A stretch of 64,000 nucleotides of DNA from PVC group bacterium. GTDB lineage: Bacteria; Verrucomicrobiota; Kiritimatiellia; UBA8416. This document shows, piece after piece, positions 8,821 to 18,008 of the stretch. A program made the position numbers and the translations under genes. The DNA is taken from assembly GCA_003567805.1 (NCBI GenBank), contig PWYP01000143.1, positions 7,766 through 71,765 of the forward strand, written 5' to 3'. How positions within the stretch are numbered: position 1 is the stretch's first letter; every line of letters begins with the position of its first letter. The notes beneath the pieces were generated by a model. It saw only the letters and a list, made by a program, of their open reading frames with translations, searched no databases and had not been told where the DNA came from.

Positions 8821-10041
8821 ATGTTGCCTTTTTCGTTGTTTTTAGCGCTCAAATATTTGAAGCCTAAGCGATCGTTTCTATCTGTAGTAACGATATTTTC
8901 TGTGCTTGGTGTTTTGCTAGGGGTTGCGATTCTGGTGATCGTGCTTTCGGTGATGACGGGCTTTGACAATATGTGGCGGGAGAAGATCCTGAGCTTTAAG
9001 CCTCATTTAACTGTGACCGGGCGATATGGTATTATTGAGGATGTTGAAGGATTAAGCCAAACGGTTGAGGGCGTCCCTGGTGTTACGGGGGTGGCAGGTA
9101 GCGTAGAGACACGTGTGATGTTACAGGCGCATGACCGAGTCGCTGCCCCTATTTTATTGGGATTGGATCCTGCGCGCGCTGCTGATGTAAGTCGCATTCC
9201 TGAGCATATGCGACAACCGTTTCATATTGATGGCGATTACCTTGTTGTTGGCATGGACTTGGCGATACGGCTTGGACTTCGTGTTGGAGACACAGTGCTG
9301 GTGCATTCGCCCCGGAGTGTGATGTCACGCGAAGAGTTGCATTTACCTGAGGAACTTGAAGTGTCTGGAGTCTTTGATCTGGGCATGCGCGATTTTGATT
9401 CCGGTTTTGTGTTGGCCGACATCGGAGTGGCTCGAGATTTGGTTGGAGTGGATCGTGGGGCGTTCTCCTTGTATGTCATGACGGAAGACCCTTTTCGTTT
9501 CAGGGAAATGACCGAGCGGGTCATGGCGGTCATTGGTCCGGATTATCATGTTGAGTCTTGGCAAGAGACGGATCGTTTGCTTTTTGATGCCCTTGCGCAT
9601 GAAAAGACGGTGATGTTTGTTTTGCTGGCATTTATCACGATTGTGGCAATTTTTTGTGTTACCGTGACGCTCATCGTAATCGTTGTGCAGAAAACCCCGG
9701 AAATTGGTTTGTTTAAGGCCCTTGGTGTTCCGACGTGGAAGATATTGTTGGGGTTTCTTGTGCATGGTTGGTTGCAGTGTTTGGTGGGGACGTTAGCGGG
9801 CATTGGTACCGGATTACTGGTACTTAACAATTTAAACAAGATTGTGGATTTTCTTGCCTCCATGGAAATTACGGTGTTTCCAAAAGAAATTTATGGTTTG
9901 GCAGAGTTGCCGTGGGAAATTAGTGCTAGCGACCTTTGGCAGGTGGGGGCACTGGTCATGGCCGCTTGTACCGTAACGTGTATGATTCCCGTATTGCGGG
10001 CGGCGGTGTTGCAGCCTGTGGAGGCATTTCGGGCGGAGTAG
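8821..10041 (+). CDS. lolC: LolC/LolE-family lipoprotein-releasing permease
   Basis: Inner-membrane permease of the LolCDE complex, which extracts lipoproteins destined for the outer membrane. The 406-residue protein has the family layout: a first membrane helix at about residues 25-48, a large periplasmic domain (about 50-260) and three C-terminal helices (about 265-290, 310-340, 375-395), with FtsX-like sequence and KTPEIGLFKALG in the cytoplasmic loop that contacts the ATPase. Only one LolC/E gene is present, as in bacteria whose permease is a homodimer. lolD follows after a repeat-filled gap of 172 bases, so the two may be one transcription unit. Confidence 0.9.
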   Translation: MLPFSLFLALKYLKPKRSFLSVVTIFSVLGVLLGVAILVIVLSVMTGFDNMWREKILSFKPHLTVTGRYGIIEDVEGLSQTVEGVPGVTGVAGSVETRVMLQAHDRVAAPILLGLDPARAADVSRIPEHMRQPFHIDGDYLVVGMDLAIRLGLRVGDTVLVHSPRSVMSREELHLPEELEVSGVFDLGMRDFDSGFVLADIGVARDLVGVDRGAFSLYVMTEDPFRFREMTERVMAVIGPDYHVESWQETDRLLFDALAHEKTVMFVLLAFITIVAIFCVTVTLIVIVVQKTPEIGLFKALGVPTWKILLGFLVHGWLQCLVGTLAGIGTGLLVLNNLNKIVDFLASMEITVFPKEIYGLAELPWEISASDLWQVGALVMAACTVTCMIPVLRAAVLQPVEAFRAE

Positions 10042-10145
10042 GGGGGGGGGAGACGTGAGACGTGGAGTGTGAAACGTGAGACGTATGACGTGGGATGTGG
10101 ATTGTGCACCGCAGCTGGTGGGCTTTGGTGTATATGGACAGAGTG
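10042..10145 (+). repeat. Poly-G tract and family A repeat copy 2 with tail motif
   Basis: Starts directly after the lolC stop with a G run (ten Gs from 10041, counting the last base of TAG), then GACGTGAGACGTGGAGTGTG-like units, then a module aligned with 7129-7205 (shared words ACGTATGACGTGGG and AGCTGGTG, then GCTTTG and GACAG). Ends about 70 bases before the lolD start. Confidence 0.7.
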
Positions 10146-10213
10146 CGCCAACGGATAGTCTCTTCTGGTTGAAATGATGGAAGATTCTGGACTTCATGTG
10201 TTTAGAGGGAAAA

Positions 10214-10912
10214 ATGTTGATTGAGGCGAATCGTATATATAAGCAGTATCGGATGCGGGGACATGTGATTCCTGTGTTGCAGGGATTGGATTGTGTCGTA
10301 TCTGCTGGAGAAAGCTTGGCTATTACAGGGAAAAGTGGAGCTGGGAAGAGTACGCTTTTGCATATTCTGGGAGGACTGGACCGTCCTGACAAGCAGAGTG
10401 GACCTGTGCGTATCGGAGGCGAAACGGTATATAATATTTCGGCTGCCAAACGGACAAGACTACGTGCGCGTAAAATTGGTTTTATTTTTCAATCGTATCA
10501 CCTTTTGCCTGAGTTGGATGTTCTCGATAACGTAATGCTTCCTGCAAGGGCACTTGCGACAGGACGCAAGGTTATGCGTGACCGTGCCATGGAGCTTTTG
10601 AAAGCGGTTGGGATGGGGAAGCGGGCAGGTCATACACCGCTCGAATTATCAGGCGGTGAGCAACAGCGCGTTGCGATTGCAAGGGCGCTCATGAATGACC
10701 CCAATGTCATTCTCGCCGATGAACCTACGGGAAATCTGGACGAAGAGACGGGGGGGCAAGTGTTAGATCTTCTGTTTGGTCTCGTGCGTAAGCATGCTTA
10801 CGCATTACTTATGGTTACGCATAATGACCAGGTTGCCGCCATTTGTGACCGTCACTTGCATTTAGAGCATGGGGTGCTGGGAGAGAGTGGGAACGTGGAA
10901 CGTAGAGCGTAA
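10214..10912 (+). CDS. lolD: LolD lipoprotein-releasing ABC ATPase
   Basis: Cytoplasmic ATPase that powers LolC. The 232-residue protein has Walker [10 protein letters not shown] (about residues 42-50), Q-loop FQSYHLLPE, signature [15 protein letters not shown] (about 144-158), Walker [13 protein letters not shown] and the H-loop MVTHN. ATG at 10214 has AGAGGG upstream; an earlier in-frame ATG at 10196 lacks such support. Oddity: the last residues and the stop lie in a family A repeat (10885-10918), so the extreme C-terminus was probably created or rewritten by the repeat. Confidence 0.92.
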   Translation: MLIEANRIYKQYRMRGHVIPVLQGLDCVVSAGESLAITGKSGAGKSTLLHILGGLDRPDKQSGPVRIGGETVYNISAAKRTRLRARKIGFIFQSYHLLPELDVLDNVMLPARALATGRKVMRDRAMELLKAVGMGKRAGHTPLELSGGEQQRVAIARALMNDPNVILADEPTGNLDEETGGQVLDLLFGLVRKHAYALLMVTHNDQVAAICDRHLHLEHGVLGESGNVERRA

Positions 10913-10918
10913 AAAGTG
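10885..10918 (+). repeat. Family A repeat inside the 3' end of lolD
   Basis: GGGAACGTGGAACGTAGAGCG-like units span the final codons and stop of lolD. They use the same word, AACGTGGAACGT, as the intergenic copy at about 7132-7143. Confidence 0.65.
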
Positions 10919-10948
10919 AACTACCTTGCGGCCGGAGCGTTGGGAGGC

Positions 10949-11020
10949 AGCAGGTTTCGGGATCAGCCTTCGTCCCGACTCCCATAGGGGCACGGGACTA
11001 CGGCTGACAAGAAACCTGCT
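10949..11020 (+). repeat. Long imperfect hairpin containing the CCCGACTCC core
   Basis: A 72-base nested inverted repeat: outer stem AGCAGGTTTC/GAAACCTGCT (10 bp, perfect), then CAGCC/GGCTG, then GTCCCG/CGGGAC, then the ACTCC...GGGG core. It lies between lolD and the bidirectional terminator. Could be a MITE-like or REP-like element; the core is shared with 8717-8739. Confidence 0.65.
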
Positions 11021-11029
11021 GTAATAATA

Positions 11030-11061
11030 AAAAAGGGGAAGCATTGCTGCTTCCCCTTTTT
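11030..11061. terminator. Bidirectional rho-independent terminator (lolD / pnp)
   Basis: Perfect 14-bp stem AAAAAGGGGAAGCA/TGCTTCCCCTTTTT with loop TTGC, giving a T run after the stem on both strands. It separates the convergent genes lolD (plus) and pnp (minus). Confidence 0.92.
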
Positions 11062-11080
11062 AGGTGCTTTGCTATTCTTT

Positions 11081-13186
11081 TTATGCGTTGGCTTCGCGGT
11101 CGAGATCTTCCATGGCTGCCCGACGGCTCAGTTTTACGCGGCCACGATCATCGATACCGATGCATTTGACTTTCATGACATCGCCAACTTTGCAGATGTC
11201 TTCCACGCTGTTTACACGGAAGTCTGCCAGCTCGCTGATATGCACGAGTCCATCACGCCCCGGGAGGATTTCTACAAATGCACCAAAGTCTTTAACTCCG
11301 GTAACGCGCCCTTCGTAGATTTCGCCTTCTTCGGGCTCCATTGTAATGGCCTTCACTTCTGCAATGGCTTTATCCATCGCTTCTCCATTGCTTGCATAGA
11401 TGCTGACGGTTCCGTCTTCGGAAATATCAATCTGTGCACCGGAACGTTCCGTGATGCCGCGTATGTTTTTGCCGCCTGGTCCAATCAATTCACCGATTTT
11501 TTCCGGATCGATCTGAATGGATTCGATGCGCGGTGCATAGGTGGACATGGTTTCGCGCGGGGCAGGAAGTACGGATTCCATGTAGTCGAGAATCTGACCG
11601 CGGGCTTTTTTCGCCATATCGAACGCGCCTTCCACGAGTTCCCAGGTCAATCCCGGGATCTTAAGGTCAACTTGGAAGCCCGTGATGCCTTGGCGTGTGC
11701 CAGCAACTTTGAAGTCCATGTCACCGCAATGATCCTCGGTCCCTAAAATATCAATAACCAATTCGGCTTTTTCCTTATCCGAGAAGAGGCCGACGGAGAT
11801 CCCTGCTACTGGAGCAGTGATCGGAATGCCGGCATCCATCATGGCTAAGGTGCCAACACAGATACTTGCCATGGAGGATGATCCGTTTGACCCCATGATG
11901 TCGGAAACGAGACGCACGGTGTAGGGGTAGTCTACAGGCATCACTTCGCGAAGCGAGCGTTCTGCAAGAGCACCATGGCCAATTTCGCGGCGCCCTGTGC
12001 TGCCGAGACGACCACATTCGCCTACGCTGTAGGGCGGGAAGTTATAATGCAGCATGAAGCTTTTGTTTTTTTCGCCGCCTGTGATGGCATCCATGGTCTG
12101 CTTATCAGACTTGGTGCCGAGTGTTACGGTGCCAAGAGCCTGGGTTTCGCCACGGTTAAAGACAGCGGATCCGTGTGTGCGTGGTAACGCGCCAACCTGC
12201 GCACTCAAAGGACGGAGTTCATCAAAGGCACGACCATCGACGCGTATGCCGTGGTCTAGTACGTTCCTGCGAACAATTTCGATTTCGAGTTGATCAAACA
12301 TCGAGCGAAATTCCTCGTCGGTCATCTCGGGGAATTGTGCGAGCATTTTTTCTTTGAGGGCATCGCGGACTTCATTCACTTTGCCATGGCGCTCCAATTT
12401 GCCAGCAATCTGGAGTGCCGCAGAGAGTTCATCCCCACTAGCAGCGCGGGCTGCGTCAAGTAATGTTGTTTCGGGCGTAAACGGCTCAATGACTTTCTCG
12501 GGTAACCCAAGTGCCTTACGGAGTTCGAGCTGCAGATCGCAAAGCTTCACACAGGCGTCATGTGCAAATTTCATGGCAGCCACCAGATCGGCTTCGGCGA
12601 TTTCTTTGCCGCTGCCTTCGATCATAAGAGGTAAGTCACGGGTAGATGCGTAGACGAGATCTAGATCGCTTTCCGTGCGTTGCTGATGCGTTGGGTTCAG
12701 AACAAACTCTCCGTTGATACGGCCGACGCGCACACCTGCAATCGGTCCCATGAAAGGAATTTCAGAGATCATGAGTGCGGCGCTGGAGACGGTTATGTTG
12801 TGCACATCGGAGTCATGAATGCCGTCTGCGGACAGCAGCATGTTGTTAATTTGCACGTCATTGAAATAGTTCGCAGGGAACAATGGGCGAATGGGACGGT
12901 CCGTGAAGCGTGCTGTGAGGATTTCTCCTTCGCTCGGGCGTGCTTCACGCTTGAAAAATCCGCCTGGAAACCGTCCCGCGGCATAGAATTTTTCACGATA
13001 TTCTACCTGAAGGGGAAAGAAGTCGATGCCTTCCCGTGGTTTGTCCGTACAGGTTACAGCGGAGAATAATACGGTTTCCCCGATGGAGATCGAGCAGGAT
13101 CCTGCAGCTTGTTGGGCTAACAGTCCGGCCTCGAGTTTGATTTCGTTTTCGCCAACCATGGCGGCTACGGATGTTGCATTTTGCAT
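11081..13186 (-). CDS. pnp: Polynucleotide phosphorylase
   Basis: Phosphorolytic 3'-5' exoribonuclease of RNA turnover. The 701-residue protein has two RNase PH domains (about residues 10-145 and 320-545), the all-alpha linker between them, a KH domain with [11 protein letters not shown] (about 566-576) and a C-terminal S1 domain (about 620-690, [16 protein letters not shown]). Full length for the family. The start is supported by AAGGAAAG. It follows rpsO as in many bacteria, and transcription probably begins at the promoter upstream of rpsO. Confidence 0.97.
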   Translation of the reverse strand: MQNATSVAAMVGENEIKLEAGLLAQQAAGSCSISIGETVLFSAVTCTDKPREGIDFFPLQVEYREKFYAAGRFPGGFFKREARPSEGEILTARFTDRPIRPLFPANYFNDVQINNMLLSADGIHDSDVHNITVSSAALMISEIPFMGPIAGVRVGRINGEFVLNPTHQQRTESDLDLVYASTRDLPLMIEGSGKEIAEADLVAAMKFAHDACVKLCDLQLELRKALGLPEKVIEPFTPETTLLDAARAASGDELSAALQIAGKLERHGKVNEVRDALKEKMLAQFPEMTDEEFRSMFDQLEIEIVRRNVLDHGIRVDGRAFDELRPLSAQVGALPRTHGSAVFNRGETQALGTVTLGTKSDKQTMDAITGGEKNKSFMLHYNFPPYSVGECGRLGSTGRREIGHGALAERSLREVMPVDYPYTVRLVSDIMGSNGSSSMASICVGTLAMMDAGIPITAPVAGISVGLFSDKEKAELVIDILGTEDHCGDMDFKVAGTRQGITGFQVDLKIPGLTWELVEGAFDMAKKARGQILDYMESVLPAPRETMSTYAPRIESIQIDPEKIGELIGPGGKNIRGITERSGAQIDISEDGTVSIYASNGEAMDKAIAEVKAITMEPEEGEIYEGRVTGVKDFGAFVEILPGRDGLVHISELADFRVNSVEDICKVGDVMKVKCIGIDDRGRVKLSRRAAMEDLDREANA

Positions 13187-13338
13187 TTTGCTTTCCTTCT
13201 TTGAATAGCCGCCGGAGAATCTTTGCTTTTTTTGATCCGGAGGCCGTTATGTGTGTAATCCTGCCTGCATGGTATTTATATGCAATCTGCCGCCCAACAT
13301 AGATTGGTGCGGCAGGGCAGGATTGGCTTGTTTCCGGA

Positions 13339-13602
13339 TTAGCGGCGTATACCTAGATCCTTGATAAGGCTCTGGTAACGGTCTACGTCCGTTTCCTTGA
13401 GATAATCCAGCAGGCGCCGACGGGCACTAACCATTTTGATTAGGCCATGGCGGGAACTGTGGTCTTTTTTGTTAACCTTTAGATGCTCGGTTAACTTTTG
13501 AATTCGACTGGTGAGTACCGCAATTTGTACATCGGATGATCCGGTATCCCGTTCATGCCGCTGATACTTTCCCTGAATACTTGCTTTGTCAATCTGACTC
13601 AT
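13339..13602 (-). CDS. rpsO: 30S ribosomal protein S15
   Basis: An 87-residue S15, an early-assembling 30S protein that binds the central domain of 16S rRNA. The conserved [14 protein letters not shown] and [22 protein letters not shown] segments are visible. It heads the rpsO-pnp unit; the 152-base gap to pnp has no evident terminator. The start codon has AGGAT just upstream. Confidence 0.97.
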   Translation of the reverse strand: MSQIDKASIQGKYQRHERDTGSSDVQIAVLTSRIQKLTEHLKVNKKDHSSRHGLIKMVSARRRLLDYLKETDVDRYQSLIKDLGIRR

Positions 13603-13664
13603 ATCCTACGTTATCCTCTTCTCGGGCTTCTCTAAACTAACTTCCCTTACTTATGTGGGTGGGG

Positions 13665-13693
13665 AATATAGACCTCACACTTGCATGTGTAAA
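13665..13693 (-). promoter_or_regulatory. rpsO: Sigma-70-type promoter for rpsO-pnp
   Basis: Minus-strand TTTACA (13688-13693), 17-base spacer, TATATT (13665-13670). It lies about 60 bases upstream of the rpsO start and fits the consensus at five of six positions in both boxes. Confidence 0.8.
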
Positions 13694-13697
13694 GCAG

Positions 13698-13725
13698 GAT
13701 TTTTTCTTGCAAGCAGGAAAAAATC
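13698..13725. repeat. A/T-rich inverted repeat between divergent genes
   Basis: GATTTTTTCTTGC-AA-GCAGGAAAAAATC: 13-bp arms with one mismatched or wobble pair, just upstream of the rpsO -35 box and before the divergent gene at 13798. It could be a protein-binding site or a hairpin; function is unknown. Confidence 0.45.
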
Positions 13726-13797
13726 GCATTTACCCTGCCATATCGGAAGATGTTATCACTCATACAGCAAATCAAGCCAACAAATGGTGTCATAAAT

Positions 13798-15486
13798 ATG
13801 GATACATTATCGAACGAGAAAGCCGAGCAAATGATCCGCTCTCTGGGGTTGTTGATTAGCAATGCGCAGGTATATGGGGCACAACATGGCGTAACCCAGA
13901 ATGCTGCTAACGCTTGCTACGCGCAGTTGGAGGCGGTTTGGCCCTCTGGGGATGTTACGATTCTATTATCTGATGATTCTCTTACCATTAATGGTGTGGC
14001 AATTGAGCAGAAGAATCCTTTGGTCAAAGGGTTCGTGGCGCATATGGAGAAATTGGATCTTTCCAATTTTACACTCAGGGCAGAAATGACGCGTGCGCAA
14101 TTCTCCGCTTTTCAAGAGATTATACTGGCTCCTGTTGCGGACTTGCAGGCATTAGGTGGGGTCGTCGGCGCCATTGCGGCAGTGGGGTTGTCGGATGTGA
14201 TTACGACGCGCAAGATCTCTTATGTTGAAGTAGACGAAGATGAAATGGTGGTGGAGAAAGGGACGGTCGTTTCGCAGGAATCTGACGATGCGCAGAAGCA
14301 AAAATCAGAACAAGTTTCTCAGTATTTAGTGGGGCGTGGTAGTGCCGATGATTCTGAGGCATCTGCGAGTGTTCGTGCATTGGCTGAAAATACGGAAGAT
14401 TTGACGGAAGCCATCGTCGAGACCGCGACCAGCAAGGGAGAAGAAGGGGGTGATGGTTTTGCCAAGGAAATTGTAGCCATTTTGCAGCGTGTTTATTTGG
14501 CTCTTACCTCTTCTCCAACGTTTCATACCCAGAAGACGAAGAAGCAAATTCACAAGACGTTATCGCAAGTGGAGAAGGCATTGCATGAGAAATTACTGCA
14601 GGCCCACCTTGCGGATGAAAGTGCGTTTCAGTCGATTCATGAGGTCATTGAAACGATGGAGGATGAACTTACGATTGACGCTTTGTCTCAAGAGTATGTG
14701 AAGCGTCGTGGTGCCATTAGCAGTAGTGAAAAACGTATTTTACGCTTCATGAAGAACAAAACCGTTGAAATGATCGAGGAGTCAGATCTCAAGTCGCGGC
14801 TGATCGAAGGGGGGTTGGCTCCGGAAGATTGGCACGATCTCATGGTCAAGAGCGGCGCGCTTGAAGCGAATGCGTCACCTGAATCCACGCGTGGTTTTCG
14901 GTCTGCTGGGGACGGGGGGCTCGGTGGTGCAGATGAATCGATTCTGAATTTACAGGAACTCATTCATAAGCTCGAGAACGATGTTGGCTTGGGGCACGGT
15001 GTTACTGGTGAAGGGAAAATAGAGGTTGGTCGGGATGCTGCATCTACAGAGGGGCAATGCGCCGTTATGCTGCGTATTCCGGAGGAGGTGCTGAAACAAG
15101 ATGTGGAGGCGGTACAGCATCAAGTGAATCGCATCATTCTGCATGCGGAGAAGAGAATCGAACAACTAGTGCGCGAAGTTGAAGGTGACGCTGCAGATAA
15201 AACAGACCGAAGTGATACCCCGAGGATTTCACAACAGCGGCTCTTCGAGATTCTTGCTGAGCTGGGGCAGGAATTGTGTCAACCGCTTTCCGTGATCAAT
15301 TGCTCTGTCGATACATTGATGTCCGGCATGATAGGGGAAATCAGCGATGTGCAGCGCAAAATGTTGGAACTATCTTCTGAAAGTACGAATAAGATGAAAG
15401 TTCTGGTGGACAAATTGATTGCGATTGCTGGTGTTCCGGAGGGACGCAATGTCGACAAAGCGATTCAATCGTCCTTGACGCAGTGA
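13798..15486 (+). CDS. Uncharacterized protein with C-terminal pseudo-DHp (histidine-kinase-like helix pair)
   Basis: A 562-residue soluble protein I cannot name. The first 130 residues resemble an adapter domain with TILLSDDSLTINGVAIE; the middle is acidic and probably coiled, rich in Glu/Ser/Ala. Residues about 480-552 resemble a kinase DHp helix pair: LAELGQELCQPLSVINCSVD aligns with the H-box, but the phosphorylated His is Gln491. No ATP-binding domain follows, and the gene ends ten residues after the helix pair. ATG at 13798 or 13750 could be the start; neither has a strong ribosome site, and 13798 gives a more natural N-terminus. A regulatory or scaffold role in two-component signalling is inference. 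A terminator follows at 15596. Confidence 0.7.
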   Translation: MDTLSNEKAEQMIRSLGLLISNAQVYGAQHGVTQNAANACYAQLEAVWPSGDVTILLSDDSLTINGVAIEQKNPLVKGFVAHMEKLDLSNFTLRAEMTRAQFSAFQEIILAPVADLQALGGVVGAIAAVGLSDVITTRKISYVEVDEDEMVVEKGTVVSQESDDAQKQKSEQVSQYLVGRGSADDSEASASVRALAENTEDLTEAIVETATSKGEEGGDGFAKEIVAILQRVYLALTSSPTFHTQKTKKQIHKTLSQVEKALHEKLLQAHLADESAFQSIHEVIETMEDELTIDALSQEYVKRRGAISSSEKRILRFMKNKTVEMIEESDLKSRLIEGGLAPEDWHDLMVKSGALEANASPESTRGFRSAGDGGLGGADESILNLQELIHKLENDVGLGHGVTGEGKIEVGRDAASTEGQCAVMLRIPEEVLKQDVEAVQHQVNRIILHAEKRIEQLVREVEGDAADKTDRSDTPRISQQRLFEILAELGQELCQPLSVINCSVDTLMSGMIGEISDVQRKMLELSSESTNKMKVLVDKLIAIAGVPEGRNVDKAIQSSLTQ

Positions 15487-15595
15487 CGCGGCAGTGTGGC
15501 ACGTGCCCCGATTTGCTCTCTGTTTTTCGCGTACGTAGACCGAAAACAGACATTTTACCGTTCGCATAGATGGCAACGGTGGGAGGATCATAAAA

Positions 15596-15630
15596 AAAGC
15601 CGGATTGCTTTATTGGAGCAATCCGGCTTT
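15596..15630. terminator. Bidirectional terminator between the pseudo-DHp gene and fucI
   Basis: Perfect 14-bp stem AAAGCCGGATTGCT/AGCAATCCGGCTTT with a 7-base loop; the A-tract on the left gives a T-tract for the minus strand. It serves the convergent gene at 13798 and fucI. Confidence 0.85.
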
Positions 15631-15646
15631 ATGGGGCTTGGGTTGA

Positions 15647-17440
15647 TTACCCGTATAGCGGTCCGTATGCTGAACAGGCGCGGAAGTCGGCGCCTTCCAA
15701 ATCGGCAGTGCCGAAAGATGCCCATGCGCTTGGACGGAAGATTTTATCTTCCGGTACATTATGCATGAATACGGGGATTCGCAGTAGTGCCGCCAATGAA
15801 ATCAAGTCTGCTCCGATATGGCCATAACAGAACGCACCGTGATTAGCACCCCAGTTTGCCATTACAGAATAGACGTCACGGAATGCACCTTCGCCGGTTG
15901 TTCGTGGTACAAACCATGTGGTGGGCCATGTGTTGTTGGTACGATCATCGAGCGTTTTGTGTACCTTTTCCGGTAGTTCGACGGTAACACCTTCGGCAAT
16001 CTGCAGCACAGGGCCTAAACCTTTCACGAGGTTGATTCGGCTCATGGTGACTGGCATACCAGCCTTGGTTGTGAACTTGCTCGACCAGCCGCCGCCGGGG
16101 AAGTACTCGGTGATGGATGGGTGCCATGTAGTGGCATCCAGACACGCTTTGGCTTCTTTGCGGGTTATCTCCCAGAAAGGCTTCATGGCTGGCTTGCCGT
16201 TGATAGACTGCTGTCCGCTTCCATCCAGTGACGCAGAGCCTGAGTTGATCAAATGGATGATGCCGTCTGCGGCATCGCCGTCGACTGCGTGTCCCGTAAC
16301 GCGTTTGATGGCTTCCGGACTCCAGTAGGTGCGAACATCCGCAAATACTTGCGCTGTGTTCGTGAGCAAGTATGAGAGCAGCATGGGCACGCCGTTCAAT
16401 GCATCATTTTCGGTCGCGACGAGGCGTGGCATACGAATTCCGTTCCAGTCGAATGAGCTGTTGGAAATGGCTTCAAGGAAGTCGCCATTTGCGTAGGTGT
16501 CTGTCCAGTGGCGTTGGCCTTGGAACCCGCTAAGTATGGCGTTGTGACCACGAGATTCTTCGATTCTGCCCATTTTTTCGAGTACGGGATTTCCATACAT
16601 GAGGTCGCGCGTGATCATGGCCATTTTGACAGACTGCTCCCATTCGCTATTAAGCTGTTTGCGTGAGCGCTTGGTTTCTTTGGTGTTGGCGTCAAAGCCT
16701 TCTTTGCAGTTTTCCTTCACCCAGGCCATTGCCTGTTTGTATTCTTCTTGATCGTAGATGCCGTCGCGTATACGGCGGGCAAATTCGGTTAGGTCGATGG
16801 CTTCGACACGCATACCGAGATACGATTCAAAGAAAGACTGATCCACAATGGAACCCGCGATTCCCATGGAACAACCGCCCATGGAAAGGTATGCTTTCCC
16901 GCGCATTGTGGCTAAAGCCAAGCCAGCCTTTGTAAAACGCAGGATTTTTTCCGCTACGTCTGCTGGTATGTTTTTGTCGCAGCCATCCTGTACATCACGC
17001 CCATAGATACCGAACGCGGGTAATCCTTTCTGGGTGTGTCCGGCGAGAACGGCTGCCAGATAGACAGCGCCGGGACGTTCGGTTCCATTAAATCCCCAGA
17101 CGGCTTTGGGGCGGAGGGGGTCCATATCCATGGTCTCCGAGCCGTAGCACCAGCAGGGGGTAACGGTGAGAGAGACACCAACATTTTCACGATCAAATTT
17201 TTCGGCACAAGCGGCGGACTCGGCTACTCCTCCAATACAGGTGTCGGCAATGACGCATTCGACGGGTTTGCCATTAGGATATTTTAGCGAGCTGGTGATG
17301 AGTGCAGCGGCACGTTTGGCCATGTCCATGACTTGACCTTCGAGCGATTCCCGCACACCGCCGTAGCGACCATCGATTGTCGGACGAATTCCCACTTTAG
17401 GTAAGGTTGTAATCCAGGTTGGTGCTTTCTTTTTGGGCAT
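15647..17440 (-). CDS. fucI: L-fucose isomerase
   Basis: Mn-dependent isomerase converting L-fucose to L-fuculose, the first step of fucose catabolism; the family also acts on D-arabinose. The 597-residue protein is full length. Conserved features include [18 protein letters not shown] near the N-terminus, [16 protein letters not shown], and the metal-site region with [22 protein letters not shown]. The second ATG (17440) is preferred because the upstream AGGAG is eight bases away, against two or three for the first ATG at 17446. No fucose kinase, aldolase or transporter is adjacent, so the gene stands alone with its own promoter. Confidence 0.93.
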   Translation of the reverse strand: MPKKKAPTWITTLPKVGIRPTIDGRYGGVRESLEGQVMDMAKRAAALITSSLKYPNGKPVECVIADTCIGGVAESAACAEKFDRENVGVSLTVTPCWCYGSETMDMDPLRPKAVWGFNGTERPGAVYLAAVLAGHTQKGLPAFGIYGRDVQDGCDKNIPADVAEKILRFTKAGLALATMRGKAYLSMGGCSMGIAGSIVDQSFFESYLGMRVEAIDLTEFARRIRDGIYDQEEYKQAMAWVKENCKEGFDANTKETKRSRKQLNSEWEQSVKMAMITRDLMYGNPVLEKMGRIEESRGHNAILSGFQGQRHWTDTYANGDFLEAISNSSFDWNGIRMPRLVATENDALNGVPMLLSYLLTNTAQVFADVRTYWSPEAIKRVTGHAVDGDAADGIIHLINSGSASLDGSGQQSINGKPAMKPFWEITRKEAKACLDATTWHPSITEYFPGGGWSSKFTTKAGMPVTMSRINLVKGLGPVLQIAEGVTVELPEKVHKTLDDRTNNTWPTTWFVPRTTGEGAFRDVYSVMANWGANHGAFCYGHIGADLISLAALLRIPVFMHNVPEDKIFRPSAWASFGTADLEGADFRACSAYGPLYG

Positions 17441-17542
17441 GATCATTGCTCCTGTTTTGTTTTCGGTGTGTTGCTACATATTATTTAGGGAAAGTCGTTA
17501 TTACGATGACTTGCATCTTTCACACAATAACGAACGCAATGT

Positions 17543-17570
17543 ATTATAGTAGCTTGATTACAGATGTCGA
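17543..17570 (-). promoter_or_regulatory. fucI: Sigma-70-type promoter for fucI
   Basis: Minus-strand TCGACA (17565-17570), 16-base spacer, perfect TATAAT (17543-17548), about 100 bases upstream of the fucI start. Confidence 0.65.
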
Positions 17571-17750
17571 CAAGGTTTCGAGTCTGCATTTTTACATGCA
17601 GAATGCTATGAAGTGCAAAGTACATTGCAAGCCAGGTTTTACGTGAGGATGGGACTTTAAGGCTTGCGCTTTTGTGTAATGTTATGCCAGCATGAAGAGC
17701 ATGTTATGCACATCTTGGTGCATGCGTGGTTTCATTTTTTTTAGTATAAT

Positions 17751-17904
17751 GTATCTTCGGGACAGGGTGATGCCAGTAAATTGCTGGCGATTCCCGACCG
17801 GCGGTTATAGTCCGCGACTCTAGTGTAGACTGGATTGAGACGGTGGAATTCCGTTGCCGACAGTAAGAAGCGTCAGGTCTTCGAGTCTGGATGGGAGGGG
17901 ATGC
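17751..17904 (+). ncRNA. FMN riboswitch (RFN element)
   Basis: The conserved FMN aptamer is clear: AGGGTGATGCC, TTCCCGACCGGCGGTTAT, AGTCCGCGA, a variable stem with GATTGAGACGGTGGAATTCC, GCCGACAGT and AGTCTGGATGGGAG. P1 pairs 17751-17758 with 17897-17904. It lies 104 bases upstream of ribBA and should reduce its expression when FMN is plentiful. GCATCCCC at 17965-17972 is the exact complement of the 3' P1 strand and may form the alternative fold. A TATAAT at 17745-17750 abuts P1 and looks too close to serve as the promoter of a complete aptamer. Confidence 0.95.
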
Positions 17905-18008
17905 AGCGTTAACGCAAAGGCCGGAAACGGCATTTGTGCGTTACCGTGTTTTGTCTCTCTCATCGCATCCCCCTCGTCCGAAGTTTGTTTTCATACAGGA
18001 GGGTATGC

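Noticed and set aside
7107..10145. Open frames translated from family A repeats on the minus strand (HVSR/FHVPR-like)
   Set aside because: They follow the repeat period and have no start context or conserved composition, so no protein is claimed.
13698..13725. Inverted repeat as a terminator
   Set aside because: It lies upstream of both divergent genes rather than after a gene, and the T runs are within the stem.
15490..15520. Sigma-54-like site (TGGCAC then TTGC) after the pseudo-DHp gene
   Set aside because: The spacing between the two boxes is wrong and no gene follows on the plus strand.
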